From NCBI RefSeq assembly GCF_900129655.1, contig NZ_FQWK01000009.1:1-64000 (forward strand): a stretch of DNA of 64,000 nt. The letters run 5' to 3'. Shown here one piece after another: positions 1 through 8,713 of the stretch. The notes below the pieces were generated by a model. The model was not told where the DNA came from and ran no database searches. It saw only the letters and a program-made list of their open reading frames with translations. The position numbers were made by a program, and so were the translations under genes. The first letter of the stretch is position 1; every line of letters starts with the position of its first letter. Source of the DNA: Bacteroides clarus YIT 12056 (GTDB taxonomy: Bacteria > Bacteroidota > Bacteroidia > Bacteroidales > Bacteroidaceae).

Positions 1-96
<96 letters not shown>

Positions 97-161
97 GAGA
101 TTCATGCTATGGAAATTCGTTTTTACATTGACTCCCAATCCGATATATAACGAAACTGCTA

Positions 162-205
162 AAATAAAATAAGCTGTTGTAAAGAAACAACAGCTTATTT
201 TATTT
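162..205. terminator. Bidirectional intrinsic terminator between upstream gene and tRNA pair
   Basis: A perfect 19-bp inverted repeat (162-180 with 187-205) has a 6-base loop. The outer part of the arms is A-rich on one side and T-rich on the other, so it can terminate transcription from both directions: the plus-strand gene ending at 96 and the minus-strand tRNA genes ending at 209. Confidence 0.8.
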
Positions 206-208
206 GTG

Positions 209-281
209 TCGGAATGAGGCGACTCGAACGCCCGACCCCTACGTCCCGAACGTAGTGCGCTACCAACTGCGCTACATTCCG
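209..281 (-). tRNA. tRNA-Pro (anticodon CGG)
   Basis: Read on the minus strand, the 7-bp acceptor stem CGGAATG/CATTCCG is followed by a D arm, an anticodon stem CTACG/CGTAG around the loop TTCGGGA (anticodon CGG), and a T arm with loop TTCGAGT. The discriminator base is A and CCA is not encoded. It follows tRNA-Phe by 17 bases and probably shares its transcript. Confidence 0.95.
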
Positions 282-298
282 ATACCTTTTTCGAAAAG

Positions 299-371
299 TG
301 GTGCCACCAGGAATCGAACCGGGGACACAAGGATTTTCAGTCCTTTGCTCTACCAACTGAGCTATGGCACC
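299..371 (-). tRNA. tRNA-Phe (anticodon GAA)
   Basis: On the minus strand the acceptor stem GGTGCCA/TGGCACC, the D arm GCTC/GAGC, the anticodon stem AAGGA/TCCTT around loop CTGAAAA (anticodon GAA) and a T arm with loop TTCGATT are all present. The T stem has one C/T mismatch in the middle. The discriminator is A and CCA is not encoded. A promoter lies just upstream (389-419). Confidence 0.95.
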
Positions 372-388
372 TTTTTCGTTTGCGGGTG

Positions 389-419
389 CAAAGATAAAGA
401 GATTTTTTTATACTACAAG
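389..419 (-). promoter_or_regulatory. Bacteroides-type promoter of the tRNA-Phe/tRNA-Pro pair
   Basis: On the minus strand there is an exact -7 element TATCTTTG (389-396) and, after a 19-base spacer, CTTG (416-419), a 3 of 4 match to the -33 element TTTG. It sits 17 bases upstream of the first tRNA base. Confidence 0.7.
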
Positions 420-445
420 GCTTTTTGAGGAAAAATATTAGAAAA

Positions 446-483
446 ATCCCCTTTGTGACTTTCTAAATAAGGACAAAGGGGAT
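446..483 (-). terminator. Intrinsic terminator of mdh
   Basis: An 11-bp perfect inverted repeat (446-456 with 473-483, 16-base loop) is followed on the minus strand by a T-rich run. It lies 39 bases past the mdh stop codon. Confidence 0.8.
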
Positions 484-522
484 ATTCGTATTATTTATCG
501 GTATAGATTTCCGCGTAATCGT

Positions 523-1524
523 CTAATCTATATTCGGATTTATGCTGTGCCAATCCTTAATCGGCGGTAACACCCCCATTCCGATAACTTCATCACGCAG
601 CTTACAGAGATGTTCGTAGCTTTCTTTCAGTTTGGCCTCCTCTTCGGGAGTACCTTTCAGCTCTTTATAATGTACGCCGTCCTTATTGATTTCGGTTTCC
701 ATGGCCATCATGATATGGTCGAAACCGTGACTGTGCACGTATGTACCTGCCGGCCAGCGGAAAGGCTTTCCACCCATGGCGGCGGCAATCATTTCAATGG
801 AAACATAGGCAGGGCTTTGGAACGAAGAGCGGCCACGTAAGGCGATAATGTTAGCGCCGCCTTTGGTAACTTTGGTTTGTATCTCTGTCCATTGTTCCTT
901 TGTCAGGGCGGGAGTGCCGATGATGTCCGGCAACGGTTTTCCATCCACTTTGGCGGTAGAGGCATATACGGCCATTTGTTCGCCATGCCCGCCGTACGTA
1001 CGGCAGTTCTCTATTTTATCGGGAGCAATTCCGAAGTGTTTGGAAAGCTCGCTGCGTAGACGGGTGCTGTCGAGAGCGGCCAGTGTTGTAACCTGAGATG
1101 GCTTCAACCCTGAATACAATAACGTAATCAAGCCGGTAATATCCGCAGGGTTAAAGATGACAACCACGTGCTTCACATCCGGGCAGTAAGCTTTTACATT
1201 TTTTCCGAATTCTTCGGCGATGGCGGCATTGCCTTTCAGCAAATCTTCGCGGGTCATGCCGGCTTTACGGGCAGCACCACCGGAAGATACTACATATTTG
1301 GCGTCGGTCAAGGCTTCTTTGATGTCGGATGTGAACGTAAGGTTCAAACCTTCGAATCCACAGTGGAACATTTCTTCCGCTACACCCTCCAGCCCGGGAG
1401 CATAAGGGTCGTATAAACAGATGTTCGGGGTGAGGTGCATCATGATTGCGGTCTGCGCCATATTGGAGCCAATCATACCGGCCGCACCTACAATGGTCAG
1501 TTTTTCGTTTGTAAGAAATTCCAT
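523..1524 (-). CDS. mdh: Malate dehydrogenase
   Basis: Cytosolic NAD-dependent malate dehydrogenase, interconverting malate and oxaloacetate; in Bacteroides this serves the reductive branch from oxaloacetate towards fumarate and succinate. The 333-residue protein has the Rossmann glycine motif GAAGMIG (residues 13-19), the NAD-selecting Asp39 in LYDP, the mobile-loop arginines R86 and R92, the substrate-binding sequence LDSTRLR (D152, R155) and the catalytic His180 in GGHGEQM. Length and motifs fit the LDH/MDH superfamily; the arginine pair in the loop favours malate over lactate. It is monocistronic, with a -7 promoter element at 1577-1584 and a terminator at 446-483. Confidence 0.95.
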   Translation of the reverse strand: MEFLTNEKLTIVGAAGMIGSNMAQTAIMMHLTPNICLYDPYAPGLEGVAEEMFHCGFEGLNLTFTSDIKEALTDAKYVVSSGGAARKAGMTREDLLKGNAAIAEEFGKNVKAYCPDVKHVVVIFNPADITGLITLLYSGLKPSQVTTLAALDSTRLRSELSKHFGIAPDKIENCRTYGGHGEQMAVYASTAKVDGKPLPDIIGTPALTKEQWTEIQTKVTKGGANIIALRGRSSFQSPAYVSIEMIAAAMGGKPFRWPAGTYVHSHGFDHIMMAMETEINKDGVHYKELKGTPEEEAKLKESYEHLCKLRDEVIGMGVLPPIKDWHSINPNID

Positions 1525-1576
1525 AATTATATTGTTTAAAGATGAATAACAAGCGCTTTTGTTGATTGCTATGTTA

Positions 1577-1584
1577 CAAAGATA
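1577..1584 (-). promoter_or_regulatory. -7 promoter element of mdh
   Basis: TATCTTTG on the minus strand exactly matches the Bacteroides -7 consensus TAnnTTTG, 53 bases upstream of the mdh start. No clear TTTG -33 element is present at the usual distance. Confidence 0.6.
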
Positions 1585-1652
1585 ACCGTTTTCAGGCGGA
1601 GTTGTTCATATAAAAAAGTTATCTTTTAGAGTGAAAAGTTATTCCTTATCTT

Positions 1653-1660
1653 TATCTTTG
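1653..1660 (+). promoter_or_regulatory. -7 promoter element of the CvfB-like gene
   Basis: TATCTTTG exactly matches TAnnTTTG and lies 72 bases upstream of the start codon at 1733. The expected -33 position carries only a T-rich partial match. Confidence 0.6.
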
Positions 1661-1732
1661 CGCTGAATGCCGGGATAAGTTGTGCGCCGTTGTGCATTAT
1701 CCTTGCTGTAAACGTTACGAAATATAATTTAT

Positions 1733-2581
1733 ATGAGCATAGAGTTAGGGAAGTTCAATACTTTGAGGGTGGTGAAAGAGGTCGATTTCGGAATGTATCT
1801 GGATGGCGGTGAAGAAGGAGAGATTCTGCTTCCGTCGCGTTATGTGCCCGAAGAGTGCAAGCCGGGAGATGAGTTGACTGTGTTTATCTACCTGGATAAT
1901 GAAGAACGGCTGGTAGCTACCACGTTGACGCCGCTGGTGCAGGTCGGGCAATTCGCTTGTCTGGAAGTGGCATGGATAAATCAGTACGGCGCTTTCCTCA
2001 ACTGGGGATTGATGAAAGATTTGTTTGTCCCTTTCCGTGAGCAGAAGATGAAGATGCAGGTTGGGAAACGATATGTAGTCCATGCGCATCTGGATGATGA
2101 AAGCTACCGGATTGTAGCCTCTGCGAAAGTAGACCGTTATCTGTCGAAAGAAAAAGCGCCTTATGCCCCCGGCCAGGAAGTCAACATACTTATCTGGCAG
2201 AAAACGGATTTAGGTTTCAAGGCTATCATTGAGAACCGATATAGCGGCTTATTGTATGAAAGCGAAATATTTCAGCCCCTGCATACGGGCATGATGCTGA
2301 AAGCCTATGTAAAGCAGGTACGTGAGGATGGTAAGATTGACTTGATACTCCAGAAACCGGGTCAGGGTAAAGTGGAAGATTTTGCGACCACCTTGTTGGA
2401 CTATATCCGCGAACAGGGAGGACACATTACCTTGCATGACAAGAGCCCTGCCGAAGATATTTACGATACATTCGGTGTCAGCAAGAAAACCTTTAAGAAA
2501 GCAGTTGGCGATTTATATAAAAAGCATCTGATATCGTTGCAGGAGAATGGCATCGAGCTGGTAAATACCTCTAACCTCTAA
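1733..2581 (+). CDS. CvfB-like S1 RNA-binding protein
   Basis: Predicted cytoplasmic RNA-binding protein of the CvfB/YitL family (282 residues, normal length). It has tandem S1-like beta-barrel repeats: an N-terminal degenerate one (about 1-65), further S1 domains with VGQFACLEVAWINQYGAFL-type sequence (about 70-135) and GQEVNILIWQKTDLGFKAII (about 147-205), and a winged-helix-like C-terminus (about 220-275) with FGVSKKTFKKAVGDLYKK. Family members bind RNA and influence expression of other genes, but no Bacteroides target is evident here. It is a single gene with its own promoter (1653-1660) and a terminator-like hairpin after it (2630-2656). Confidence 0.85.
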   Translation: MSIELGKFNTLRVVKEVDFGMYLDGGEEGEILLPSRYVPEECKPGDELTVFIYLDNEERLVATTLTPLVQVGQFACLEVAWINQYGAFLNWGLMKDLFVPFREQKMKMQVGKRYVVHAHLDDESYRIVASAKVDRYLSKEKAPYAPGQEVNILIWQKTDLGFKAIIENRYSGLLYESEIFQPLHTGMMLKAYVKQVREDGKIDLILQKPGQGKVEDFATTLLDYIREQGGHITLHDKSPAEDIYDTFGVSKKTFKKAVGDLYKKHLISLQENGIELVNTSNL

Positions 2582-2629
2582 TTGCGATAGGGTTTTCCCT
2601 ATAACATATTAGAGAGAAACAAAAGGATG

Positions 2630-2656
2630 GGGGAAAATATTCCCCTATTTTTGTTT
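2630..2656 (+). terminator. Probable terminator after the CvfB-like gene
   Basis: The hairpin GGGGAA/TTCCCC (2630-2635 with 2640-2645, 4-base loop) is followed by TATTTTTGTTTTT. The same T-rich segment contains TATTTTTG, a possible -7 element for the next gene. Confidence 0.6.
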
Positions 2657-2700
2657 TTACTAAAGAACCGATGGAATATAAACTTGTAAAGAACGCTACC

Positions 2701-3564
2701 ATGAAACGAATATTATTTATATTATTTGCCGCAATAATGAGTACCGCTGTCTGCCATGCGGCTATGAGTAACAGTAAAGTGCGTAAAGAGACACGCTTCC
2801 TTACGGACAAGATGGCCTATGAGCTGAAACTGAATACGGAACAGTATAATGATGTGTACGAAATCAATTATGACTTTATCTCGGGTATACGGTATTTGAT
2901 GGACGATGTCTTGAGGGGGGAAGAATGGGCTTTGAATCGTTATTACGATTATCTGGATATACGTAATGACGATTTGCGCTGGGTGCTGAGCAGCAGACAG
3001 TATTCCCGTTTCATGCAGGCCGCTTATTTTTTCCGTCCGGTCTATGTGAGTGGCGGACGATGGTCTTTCCGGATTTATGTTACTTATACCAATCCGAATC
3101 ATTTCTATTATCCGCGTCCTTACCATTATCGTACTTACTGTGGCGGACATTATCGTACCCATTATCAAAATGTAAGTTACTATCGGGGAAGGCACAATCA
3201 TCCCGCTTATAACGGTTCTTTCCGTATCCGTGATAACAAATCGTACCACACGAGCCGCCGTTCTGATTTCGGCTCGGTCAATATCCGCCCCAACTCCGGT
3301 ACACGCCCTCGCGTGGAACAGTCCAATCGCCGTCCTGCCGCCAACGGCCCGACACGCCGTTCCGATGCCGGGAAAGAAGTGAATGCGCCGAAACGGGAAC
3401 AGAGTACTCAAAAAGAAAGCGTAAGGCGCGGTAGCTCTAAAAGGCAGGTGGAGAGCAATAGCAGTTCACGCAGAAGCGGCGGTTCTTCTTCCTCTTCTAC
3501 GCGTACGACACGTTCTTCTTCCCGTTCGTCGGAAAAAAGTAATGGAACGTCAAGACGAAATTAA
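2701..3564 (+). CDS. Secreted hypothetical protein with Arg/Ser-rich tail
   Basis: I do not recognise the family. The chosen start at 2701 gives a clear signal peptide (MKRILFILFAAIM, cleavage near CHA-AM); an in-frame ATG at 2671 would bury it. Residues 25-105 are charged and helical, including KETRFLTDKMAYELKLNTEQ, and recall Bacteroidetes DUF3826/heavy-metal-sensor-like helical domains only weakly. A Tyr/His/Arg-rich stretch follows (about 125-175) and the last 110 residues are low complexity, dominated by Arg and Ser. The mature protein is strongly basic and so could bind polyanions at the envelope, which is inference. It ends at a hairpin shared with the converging efflux operon. Confidence 0.7.
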   Translation: MKRILFILFAAIMSTAVCHAAMSNSKVRKETRFLTDKMAYELKLNTEQYNDVYEINYDFISGIRYLMDDVLRGEEWALNRYYDYLDIRNDDLRWVLSSRQYSRFMQAAYFFRPVYVSGGRWSFRIYVTYTNPNHFYYPRPYHYRTYCGGHYRTHYQNVSYYRGRHNHPAYNGSFRIRDNKSYHTSRRSDFGSVNIRPNSGTRPRVEQSNRRPAANGPTRRSDAGKEVNAPKREQSTQKESVRRGSSKRQVESNSSSRRSGGSSSSSTRTTRSSSRSSEKSNGTSRRN

Positions 3565-3592
3565 ACTCTTGTCTGTGTGACTTAACTGACAA

Positions 3593-3632
3593 AAGCCCCT
3601 TTCCCTCTGTATACGCAGAAGAAAAGGGGCTT
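3593..3632. terminator. Bidirectional terminator between converging transcripts
   Basis: The stem AAGCCCCTTT/AAAGGGGCTT (3593-3602 with 3623-3632) lies between the plus-strand gene ending at 3564 and the minus-strand TolC-like gene ending at 3660. A and T runs next to the arms make it usable from either side. Confidence 0.75.
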
Positions 3633-3659
3633 ATCAACACACAACAACTAAAATTATAT

Positions 3660-4988
3660 TTATTTGATAGGCTCCCCTTTATAAAAGTCCAGTATCTTGG
3701 TACGGAAGAGGTACTCATATTTGGCCTGGAGTTCGTCGGATTGCGCTTTCATTAAGTTCTGCTTTGCCTCATTATATTCTACGGCATTCGCTTTTCCGTT
3801 CTCGTACTTCTCGCTCATCAACTTAAAGGATGCCTTGCTCGCCGAGGCTGCCGTACTGCTGCTTGTATACTTGCTCTCGGATGCTGCCGCATTGTACCAT
3901 GCTTGCTGAATTTCTTTGTAGAGGTTCTTTTTGGCATTATCCAGTTGCAAAGAGTAGTTCTCGCGTTGCAGGCGGGCTGTACGTACCCGGTTGCGTGTAG
4001 CCAGTCGGTTGAAGATAGGTACGCTCAGATTGAAACCGATGTATTTGTTGAAGTTATCACTCATCTGCTGACTGAAAGTCCGGTTGATGGTCGAATAGTA
4101 GTTCGTACCGAGGCTTCCGTTGAAACTCAGTTGCGGATAATAACCGCTTTGGGCGATTCGGATGCTGTGTTTGCTTCCTTCCAGACGATACTGCGCAGCT
4201 TGTATAGAAGCCTTGCTGCCCAATGCTATCTGGAAAATTTCATCCGGCGGAGTTAGAGGAGTGAGCTCTATCTTTACGGCGGGCTCTTCCAAAAGGAAAC
4301 CTTCCGGTGTTTCCAACTCGATAAGTTGGCTGAGGTCGAGTAATGCCAGCCGGTAATCATTGTTCGCTTGTACCGCGTTCATCTCATCCTGCGCTACACG
4401 CGCTTTGGCTTCGGCGACTTCTGCCGGAGAGGCTTTCCCTACTTCCGCCAACCGCTCTATACGGTTATACTGTTCTTTGCTCAGTTCCACTTGTCCTAAG
4501 GATACCCGGTACAGTTCCTCATTGAACAATACCTGCAGGTAGACTGAGGCTATGTTGATGGAAATATCTTCTTTGGCTTTCTCCAAGTCGGCAAGGGCGG
4601 CTTTGAGGTTCAGCTTGGCCAAAGCATATTGGTTGGGTATCTCGAGCCCGGTAAACAGCGGAATGCTGGTAGAAACGGACATGTTTGTGCCGTGACTGCC
4701 CGTGTTGACATATACAGTGGAGTAATCGCCGGTATTTTCGTCCTTGATTGCCGTCTGTGTACGTCCCCAGTTCCAGTTTTGTCCGGCGCTGGCATTAAGG
4801 TTCGGCAGCCGTGCCCATTTGGCGGTATTTACTTCAACATTACTTTGTTCGGCGGCATTGGCTGTCTGGCGGATGTCGATATTATGTTCGATGGCGTAGT
4901 CTATGCATTGGCGTAATGACCAACGCTCTTGAGCCTGGATTTGCATACAAGCCAGCATAGCCAGAGATATGCATATATTTCTCTTCAT
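3660..4988 (-). CDS. TolC-family outer-membrane efflux protein
   Basis: Outer-membrane channel of a tripartite efflux pump. The 442-residue product has a signal peptide (MKRNICISLAMLACMQIQAQ) and the two OEP repeats typical of TolC: the N-terminal motif WSLRQCIDYAIEHNIDIRQ (about 23-42), a long coiled-coil region (about 140-210) and a second repeat (about 240-430) with helical YENGKANAVEYNEAKQNL. It is the last gene of a five-gene minus-strand operon with the adaptor, two permeases and ATPase, which identifies the partner proteins. The transported substrate is not evident. It ends at the bidirectional terminator 3593-3632. Confidence 0.9.
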   Translation of the reverse strand: MKRNICISLAMLACMQIQAQERWSLRQCIDYAIEHNIDIRQTANAAEQSNVEVNTAKWARLPNLNASAGQNWNWGRTQTAIKDENTGDYSTVYVNTGSHGTNMSVSTSIPLFTGLEIPNQYALAKLNLKAALADLEKAKEDISINIASVYLQVLFNEELYRVSLGQVELSKEQYNRIERLAEVGKASPAEVAEAKARVAQDEMNAVQANNDYRLALLDLSQLIELETPEGFLLEEPAVKIELTPLTPPDEIFQIALGSKASIQAAQYRLEGSKHSIRIAQSGYYPQLSFNGSLGTNYYSTINRTFSQQMSDNFNKYIGFNLSVPIFNRLATRNRVRTARLQRENYSLQLDNAKKNLYKEIQQAWYNAAASESKYTSSSTAASASKASFKLMSEKYENGKANAVEYNEAKQNLMKAQSDELQAKYEYLFRTKILDFYKGEPIK

Positions 4989-5017
4989 GGTGTTCCTGAT
5001 TCTTCTGATGGTGAGGG

Positions 5018-6124
5018 TTATTTATCTTTCTTTTCGGCGCCACGTACCTTGTCTTTGGCGGTGAGACCGCTCTTGACGGCTATCTTGATGCCGTCGCTCA
5101 TGCCCACCTCTATTTGCCGGCGTTTGAACTTTTGTTGAGGTACACTGTCGGTCAACACATATACGAAGGTGCTGTCGCCGCTGAATTCAACCGTGCTTTC
5201 CGGCAGCGCGAGCGTCTTTTGGGCACGTTCCAGTACAATTTCCGCATTGGCGGAATACCCTGAACGGATTTGTACGCTATCCGGTGCTTGAACGGCCGCT
5301 TTGATTTCAAACTGGTTGGCGCCGTTTTCTTCCACTCCTTTCGGAGATATGTATTCCAGTACGGCATTGAATGACAGGTTTTGCAGTGCCCCGATAGTCA
5401 GTTTCACCGGCATGCCTTCGTGTACGCGTCCTACTTCGGTCTCGTCCAGATTGCCCCGGAAGATAAGGTCGTTCATATTGGCGACGGTAGCGATTGTTGT
5501 TCCGTCGTTGAAAGTGTTACTCATAATAACGGAGTTGCCGACTTTGATGGGTACATCCAGAATCAGTCCGGTGATGGTGGAACGAATCAGTGTGCTGCTG
5601 AATGAAGCGCTGTTCTTGGTGATACCTTCCTTTACGATTTCCAGATTATCTTTGGCTGTTTGCAGTTCTTCCCGTGCCTGCTTTACGTTCACCTCGCCCT
5701 TTTCGTATTCTTCGTTGCTGATGAGCTTGTCATTAAATAACTTCTCGATGCGCGCAAAGTCCGTTTCGGCTTGCTTGGCGTTGATTTCAGCCAGGCGGAC
5801 GCGACTTTCGGCGGAGTTCAGCGTACCCAGTTCGGGGATGACCTTTACTTTGGCAATCACTTCACCTTGCTTCACGCTTTGTCCGGCTTCTTTATATACT
5901 TCGGAAATGATACCGGAGATTTGCGGTTTGATAAGTACTTCATCTCTCGGCTCCACTTTCCCGGTAGCCACGGTTGTCTTTTCCAAATCGGCTGTTTCCG
6001 GGACGATGGTCTCATATACTTTTACCTTAGGCTGTGACTTCTGATATAAGAACACGAATGTCCAGATAAATATGGCAGCTACCACTACCAACGACGCGAT
6101 TTTCAGATACTTCTTTGTTTTCAT
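5018..6124 (-). CDS. Periplasmic adaptor subunit (HlyD/MacA type)
   Basis: Membrane-fusion protein linking the inner-membrane ABC permeases to the TolC-like channel. The 368 residues comprise an N-terminal membrane anchor (about 8-28), a lipoyl-like half motif (about 50-95, with VLIKPQISGIISEVYKEAGQ), an alpha-helical hairpin with heptad character (about 105-170), the second lipoyl half with TGLILDVPIKVGNSV (about 185-200) and beta-barrel plus membrane-proximal domains to the C-terminus. It lies 29 bases upstream of the TolC-like gene and 54 bases downstream of the second permease, in one operon. The MacA-like architecture and MacB-like partners point to a MacAB-TolC-style pump. Confidence 0.9.
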   Translation of the reverse strand: MKTKKYLKIASLVVVAAIFIWTFVFLYQKSQPKVKVYETIVPETADLEKTTVATGKVEPRDEVLIKPQISGIISEVYKEAGQSVKQGEVIAKVKVIPELGTLNSAESRVRLAEINAKQAETDFARIEKLFNDKLISNEEYEKGEVNVKQAREELQTAKDNLEIVKEGITKNSASFSSTLIRSTITGLILDVPIKVGNSVIMSNTFNDGTTIATVANMNDLIFRGNLDETEVGRVHEGMPVKLTIGALQNLSFNAVLEYISPKGVEENGANQFEIKAAVQAPDSVQIRSGYSANAEIVLERAQKTLALPESTVEFSGDSTFVYVLTDSVPQQKFKRRQIEVGMSDGIKIAVKSGLTAKDKVRGAEKKDK

Positions 6125-6178
6125 CTTATTATTGTATTATTGTTTTATTTCTCTACGTTATCACCCTGTCACCTCGTA

Positions 6179-7420
6179 TCACTCATCCCTTATCGCTTCA
6201 ATCGGCTTGATGGCCATTGCACGGTAGGCGGGCGCCAGTCCCGCCAATACTCCCAATGCGATGAGGAGGGCGCAGGTGCCGATAGCCAACCCGAAAGACA
6301 CCTGATAATGCGTCTTGATTATTCCCGGTTCATTCGCCGCGCTTTCCAGTATTTGCAGCACAAGGACGGCAAAAGAGATGCCTGCCATACCGGCTGCGGT
6401 GGTCAGTACCATGCTTTCCGAAAGGATTTGTTGCAGAATGTCTTTGGGACGGGCGCCGATGGCACGCCGTATGCCTATCTCCGTAGTGCGTTCCCTTACC
6501 GTAACCATCATAATGTTGGATACGCCGATGGCGCCGGCAAACAGGGTACCCAAGCCTACCATCCAGATAAGGATGCGCGTGCCTGTCATCAGGGTATCCA
6601 TCATGGAGAACATTGCCTCTGCGTTAAGGAACATGACCGCTTGTTTGTCGTCCGGTGAGATATAATGGGCGGCTTTGACAAGACGTTCTATCTCCGGTTC
6701 TACATCCGTAACCTTTACTCCCGGTTTCATGATAAAGCACACGACATCTATTCTTTGTCCCAGGTTGTACGTTTGCTGCATCGTTGTGAAAGGCAGGGTG
6801 ACGGCTTCCGAAGCCTGTCCCTGTATGTTGACGTTACCTTCGGAAGAGCACATGCCGATGACGCGGTAGTAAATGCCGTTTACCCTGATATATTTCCCGC
6901 AGGGGTCCTCACCCGGTCTGAAAAGACTTTCGTACACGCGCTTGCCTATGACGCATACCTTTCGCGCTTCCCGTATATCCACGTCATTGATAAAGCGGCC
7001 GTAGGTCATTTCCTGATGCTCTACCTGTTCGTACTCAGGGTACAAGCCTTTGACGCTGCATTCGTATTTGTTTTCGCCGTAAACGGCTGTTTGTCCCCAA
7101 AGAGCGAATGACGGAGTGGCTATCTTTATTCCGTCGATGCCGCGCACCCGTTCCACATCTTCCAATTCCAAGTCCCACCGGCGGCCTTTGCGGAAGCCTT
7201 TATAAGCCTCACTCGTCTTTTGCGCGGCGATAAATCCGGAGTTGGTGGCAAAGCCCTCGAACTGCGATTTCATTTTCTCCTGCATGCCTTGTCCGCCGCC
7301 GATGAGTGCCACAAGCATAAAGATGCCCCAAAACACCCCGAAGGCCGTCAGCAGGCTGCGCGTCTTGTTTCTTGTTATCGTGACGAGGATTTCCTCGCAC
7401 GTATCCATGTCTATTCTCAT
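6179..7420 (-). CDS. MacB-type ABC transporter permease (second)
   Basis: Inner-membrane FtsX/MacB-family permease of 413 residues. One transmembrane helix near residues 20-42 is followed by a large periplasmic MacB core domain (about 45-275) and three C-terminal helices (about 285-310, 335-360, 380-405). The segment RERTTEIGIRRAIGARPKDIL, the cytoplasmic coupling loop, is characteristic. It has no ATPase domain, unlike E. coli MacB; the ATPase is encoded separately at 8714-9430. It starts 6 bases after the other permease ends. The two permeases are related but diverged, suggesting a heterodimer. Confidence 0.9.
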   Translation of the reverse strand: MRIDMDTCEEILVTITRNKTRSLLTAFGVFWGIFMLVALIGGGQGMQEKMKSQFEGFATNSGFIAAQKTSEAYKGFRKGRRWDLELEDVERVRGIDGIKIATPSFALWGQTAVYGENKYECSVKGLYPEYEQVEHQEMTYGRFINDVDIREARKVCVIGKRVYESLFRPGEDPCGKYIRVNGIYYRVIGMCSSEGNVNIQGQASEAVTLPFTTMQQTYNLGQRIDVVCFIMKPGVKVTDVEPEIERLVKAAHYISPDDKQAVMFLNAEAMFSMMDTLMTGTRILIWMVGLGTLFAGAIGVSNIMMVTVRERTTEIGIRRAIGARPKDILQQILSESMVLTTAAGMAGISFAVLVLQILESAANEPGIIKTHYQVSFGLAIGTCALLIALGVLAGLAPAYRAMAIKPIEAIRDE

Positions 7421-7426
7421 AATCGT

Positions 7427-8683
7427 TTAATCTGCTCTAAGTGCTTCAATGGGACTGATGCTTACCGCCTTTCTGGCCGGAAAGAATCCCGCGAGCGTAC
7501 CTGCGATAATCAAAGTCAGCGTAGCTTGTATGGCGATGCCGATGTCTACTGTGGGGTCGGAGAACATTCTGGCCTGGAACATACCCGTGTCTGCCGTTTG
7601 GGTGCCGAAGGCGGAATTCATCCACTCGGTCACTCCGATGCCCGCTACCATGCCGATGTAGCCGAAGAAGGTCGTAATCGTGACGCTTTCCACAATAATC
7701 AGCCAAAGGATGGAGAAAGGCTTTGCGCCCAGCGCTTTCCGTATGCCGAACTCGCGTGTGCGCTCCTTGACGGTAATCAGCATGATATTCGATACGCCTA
7801 CAATACCGCTCAGCAACGTAAAGATACCTATCACCCAAATGGCCGTACGAAGCAGATCGGCAACGTTCTGCGTCTGTATGTACTGTGTGAAGCGGTTCCA
7901 TATCCAGATTGCGCCTTCATCTTCCGGGTCGAAACGATGATTGGCGGCAATGACTTTCCGGTATTCTTTTTCAAAGGCTTCATTGGCTTCCTCACTCGTG
8001 AGGTTTTTGGTGGTGAAGATGATGTTGTTAAGCTTGTCGCCCTTGTTATAAATGGTTTGCAGGGTAGAGAAGGGGATAAAGGCCACGCTGCTCTGGTCGC
8101 CCTGGTCTTCGTACAGTCCGGCTACCTGATAGGCTACGCCGCCTGCATTGACAAACCGGCCGACAGGCTCCGTATTCGACTTTCCGAAAAGAATCTCCGC
8201 CGACTTTTTATGAAGAATGATAACTTTCCGCCGTTCTTTGATATCGTTCCGGTTGATGAAGCGTCCGGTTGCGGTTTTTATGGCTTCGGATTGCACGTAG
8301 TTCGGGTGTACGCCCATTAGCGAGATATTGATGTATTCTTGTCCGAAGCTGATGTTTACATCGCCTTGCCGCAGTGTGGCGCCGGCGGTGATAATGTTAT
8401 CCGGAAAGTATTTCTCGGTTGCGGCGAGGTCTTTGTTCTCCATTTGGATGCGTCGTCCCTCTTTCAGTCCTTCGTATGACTTGGTAGTCCAGCCGCCGCC
8501 CAGACGAATGGAGTTCAGCGCGCGCTCGGAGGCGTTTTGCTCGAAAGCGTGGATGATACCGTTGCCCGCTCCCAGCAGTACGATAAGCATAAAGATGCCC
8601 CATGCCACCGCAAAACCGGTGAGGAACGTACGCAACTTGTTACGCTTGATGGTACCGTATATTTCTTGCCAAAGGTCTATCAT
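7427..8683 (-). CDS. MacB-type ABC transporter permease (first)
   Basis: Inner-membrane permease of 418 residues with the same FtsX/MacB layout as its neighbour: a helix at about 20-42, a periplasmic core domain to about 280, and three C-terminal helices. The coupling loop reads KERTREFGIRKALGAKPFSIL. It is the second gene of the operon, 30 bases after the ATPase gene. Both permeases keep the complete fold, so this is a duplicated pair rather than a broken gene. Its partners are the ATPase at 8714-9430, the adaptor at 5018-6124 and the TolC-like channel at 3660-4988. Confidence 0.9.
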   Translation of the reverse strand: MIDLWQEIYGTIKRNKLRTFLTGFAVAWGIFMLIVLLGAGNGIIHAFEQNASERALNSIRLGGGWTTKSYEGLKEGRRIQMENKDLAATEKYFPDNIITAGATLRQGDVNISFGQEYINISLMGVHPNYVQSEAIKTATGRFINRNDIKERRKVIILHKKSAEILFGKSNTEPVGRFVNAGGVAYQVAGLYEDQGDQSSVAFIPFSTLQTIYNKGDKLNNIIFTTKNLTSEEANEAFEKEYRKVIAANHRFDPEDEGAIWIWNRFTQYIQTQNVADLLRTAIWVIGIFTLLSGIVGVSNIMLITVKERTREFGIRKALGAKPFSILWLIIVESVTITTFFGYIGMVAGIGVTEWMNSAFGTQTADTGMFQARMFSDPTVDIGIAIQATLTLIIAGTLAGFFPARKAVSISPIEALRAD

Positions 8684-8713
8684 GATTAATGTGGTAATGC
8701 TATAAGGTGGTCA

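Noticed and set aside
610-1416. Several 60-95 codon frames opposite the malate dehydrogenase gene
   Set aside because: They mirror a confident conserved gene and show no signal peptide, motif or promoter. The same applies to antisense frames over the efflux, kdp and SusCD genes.
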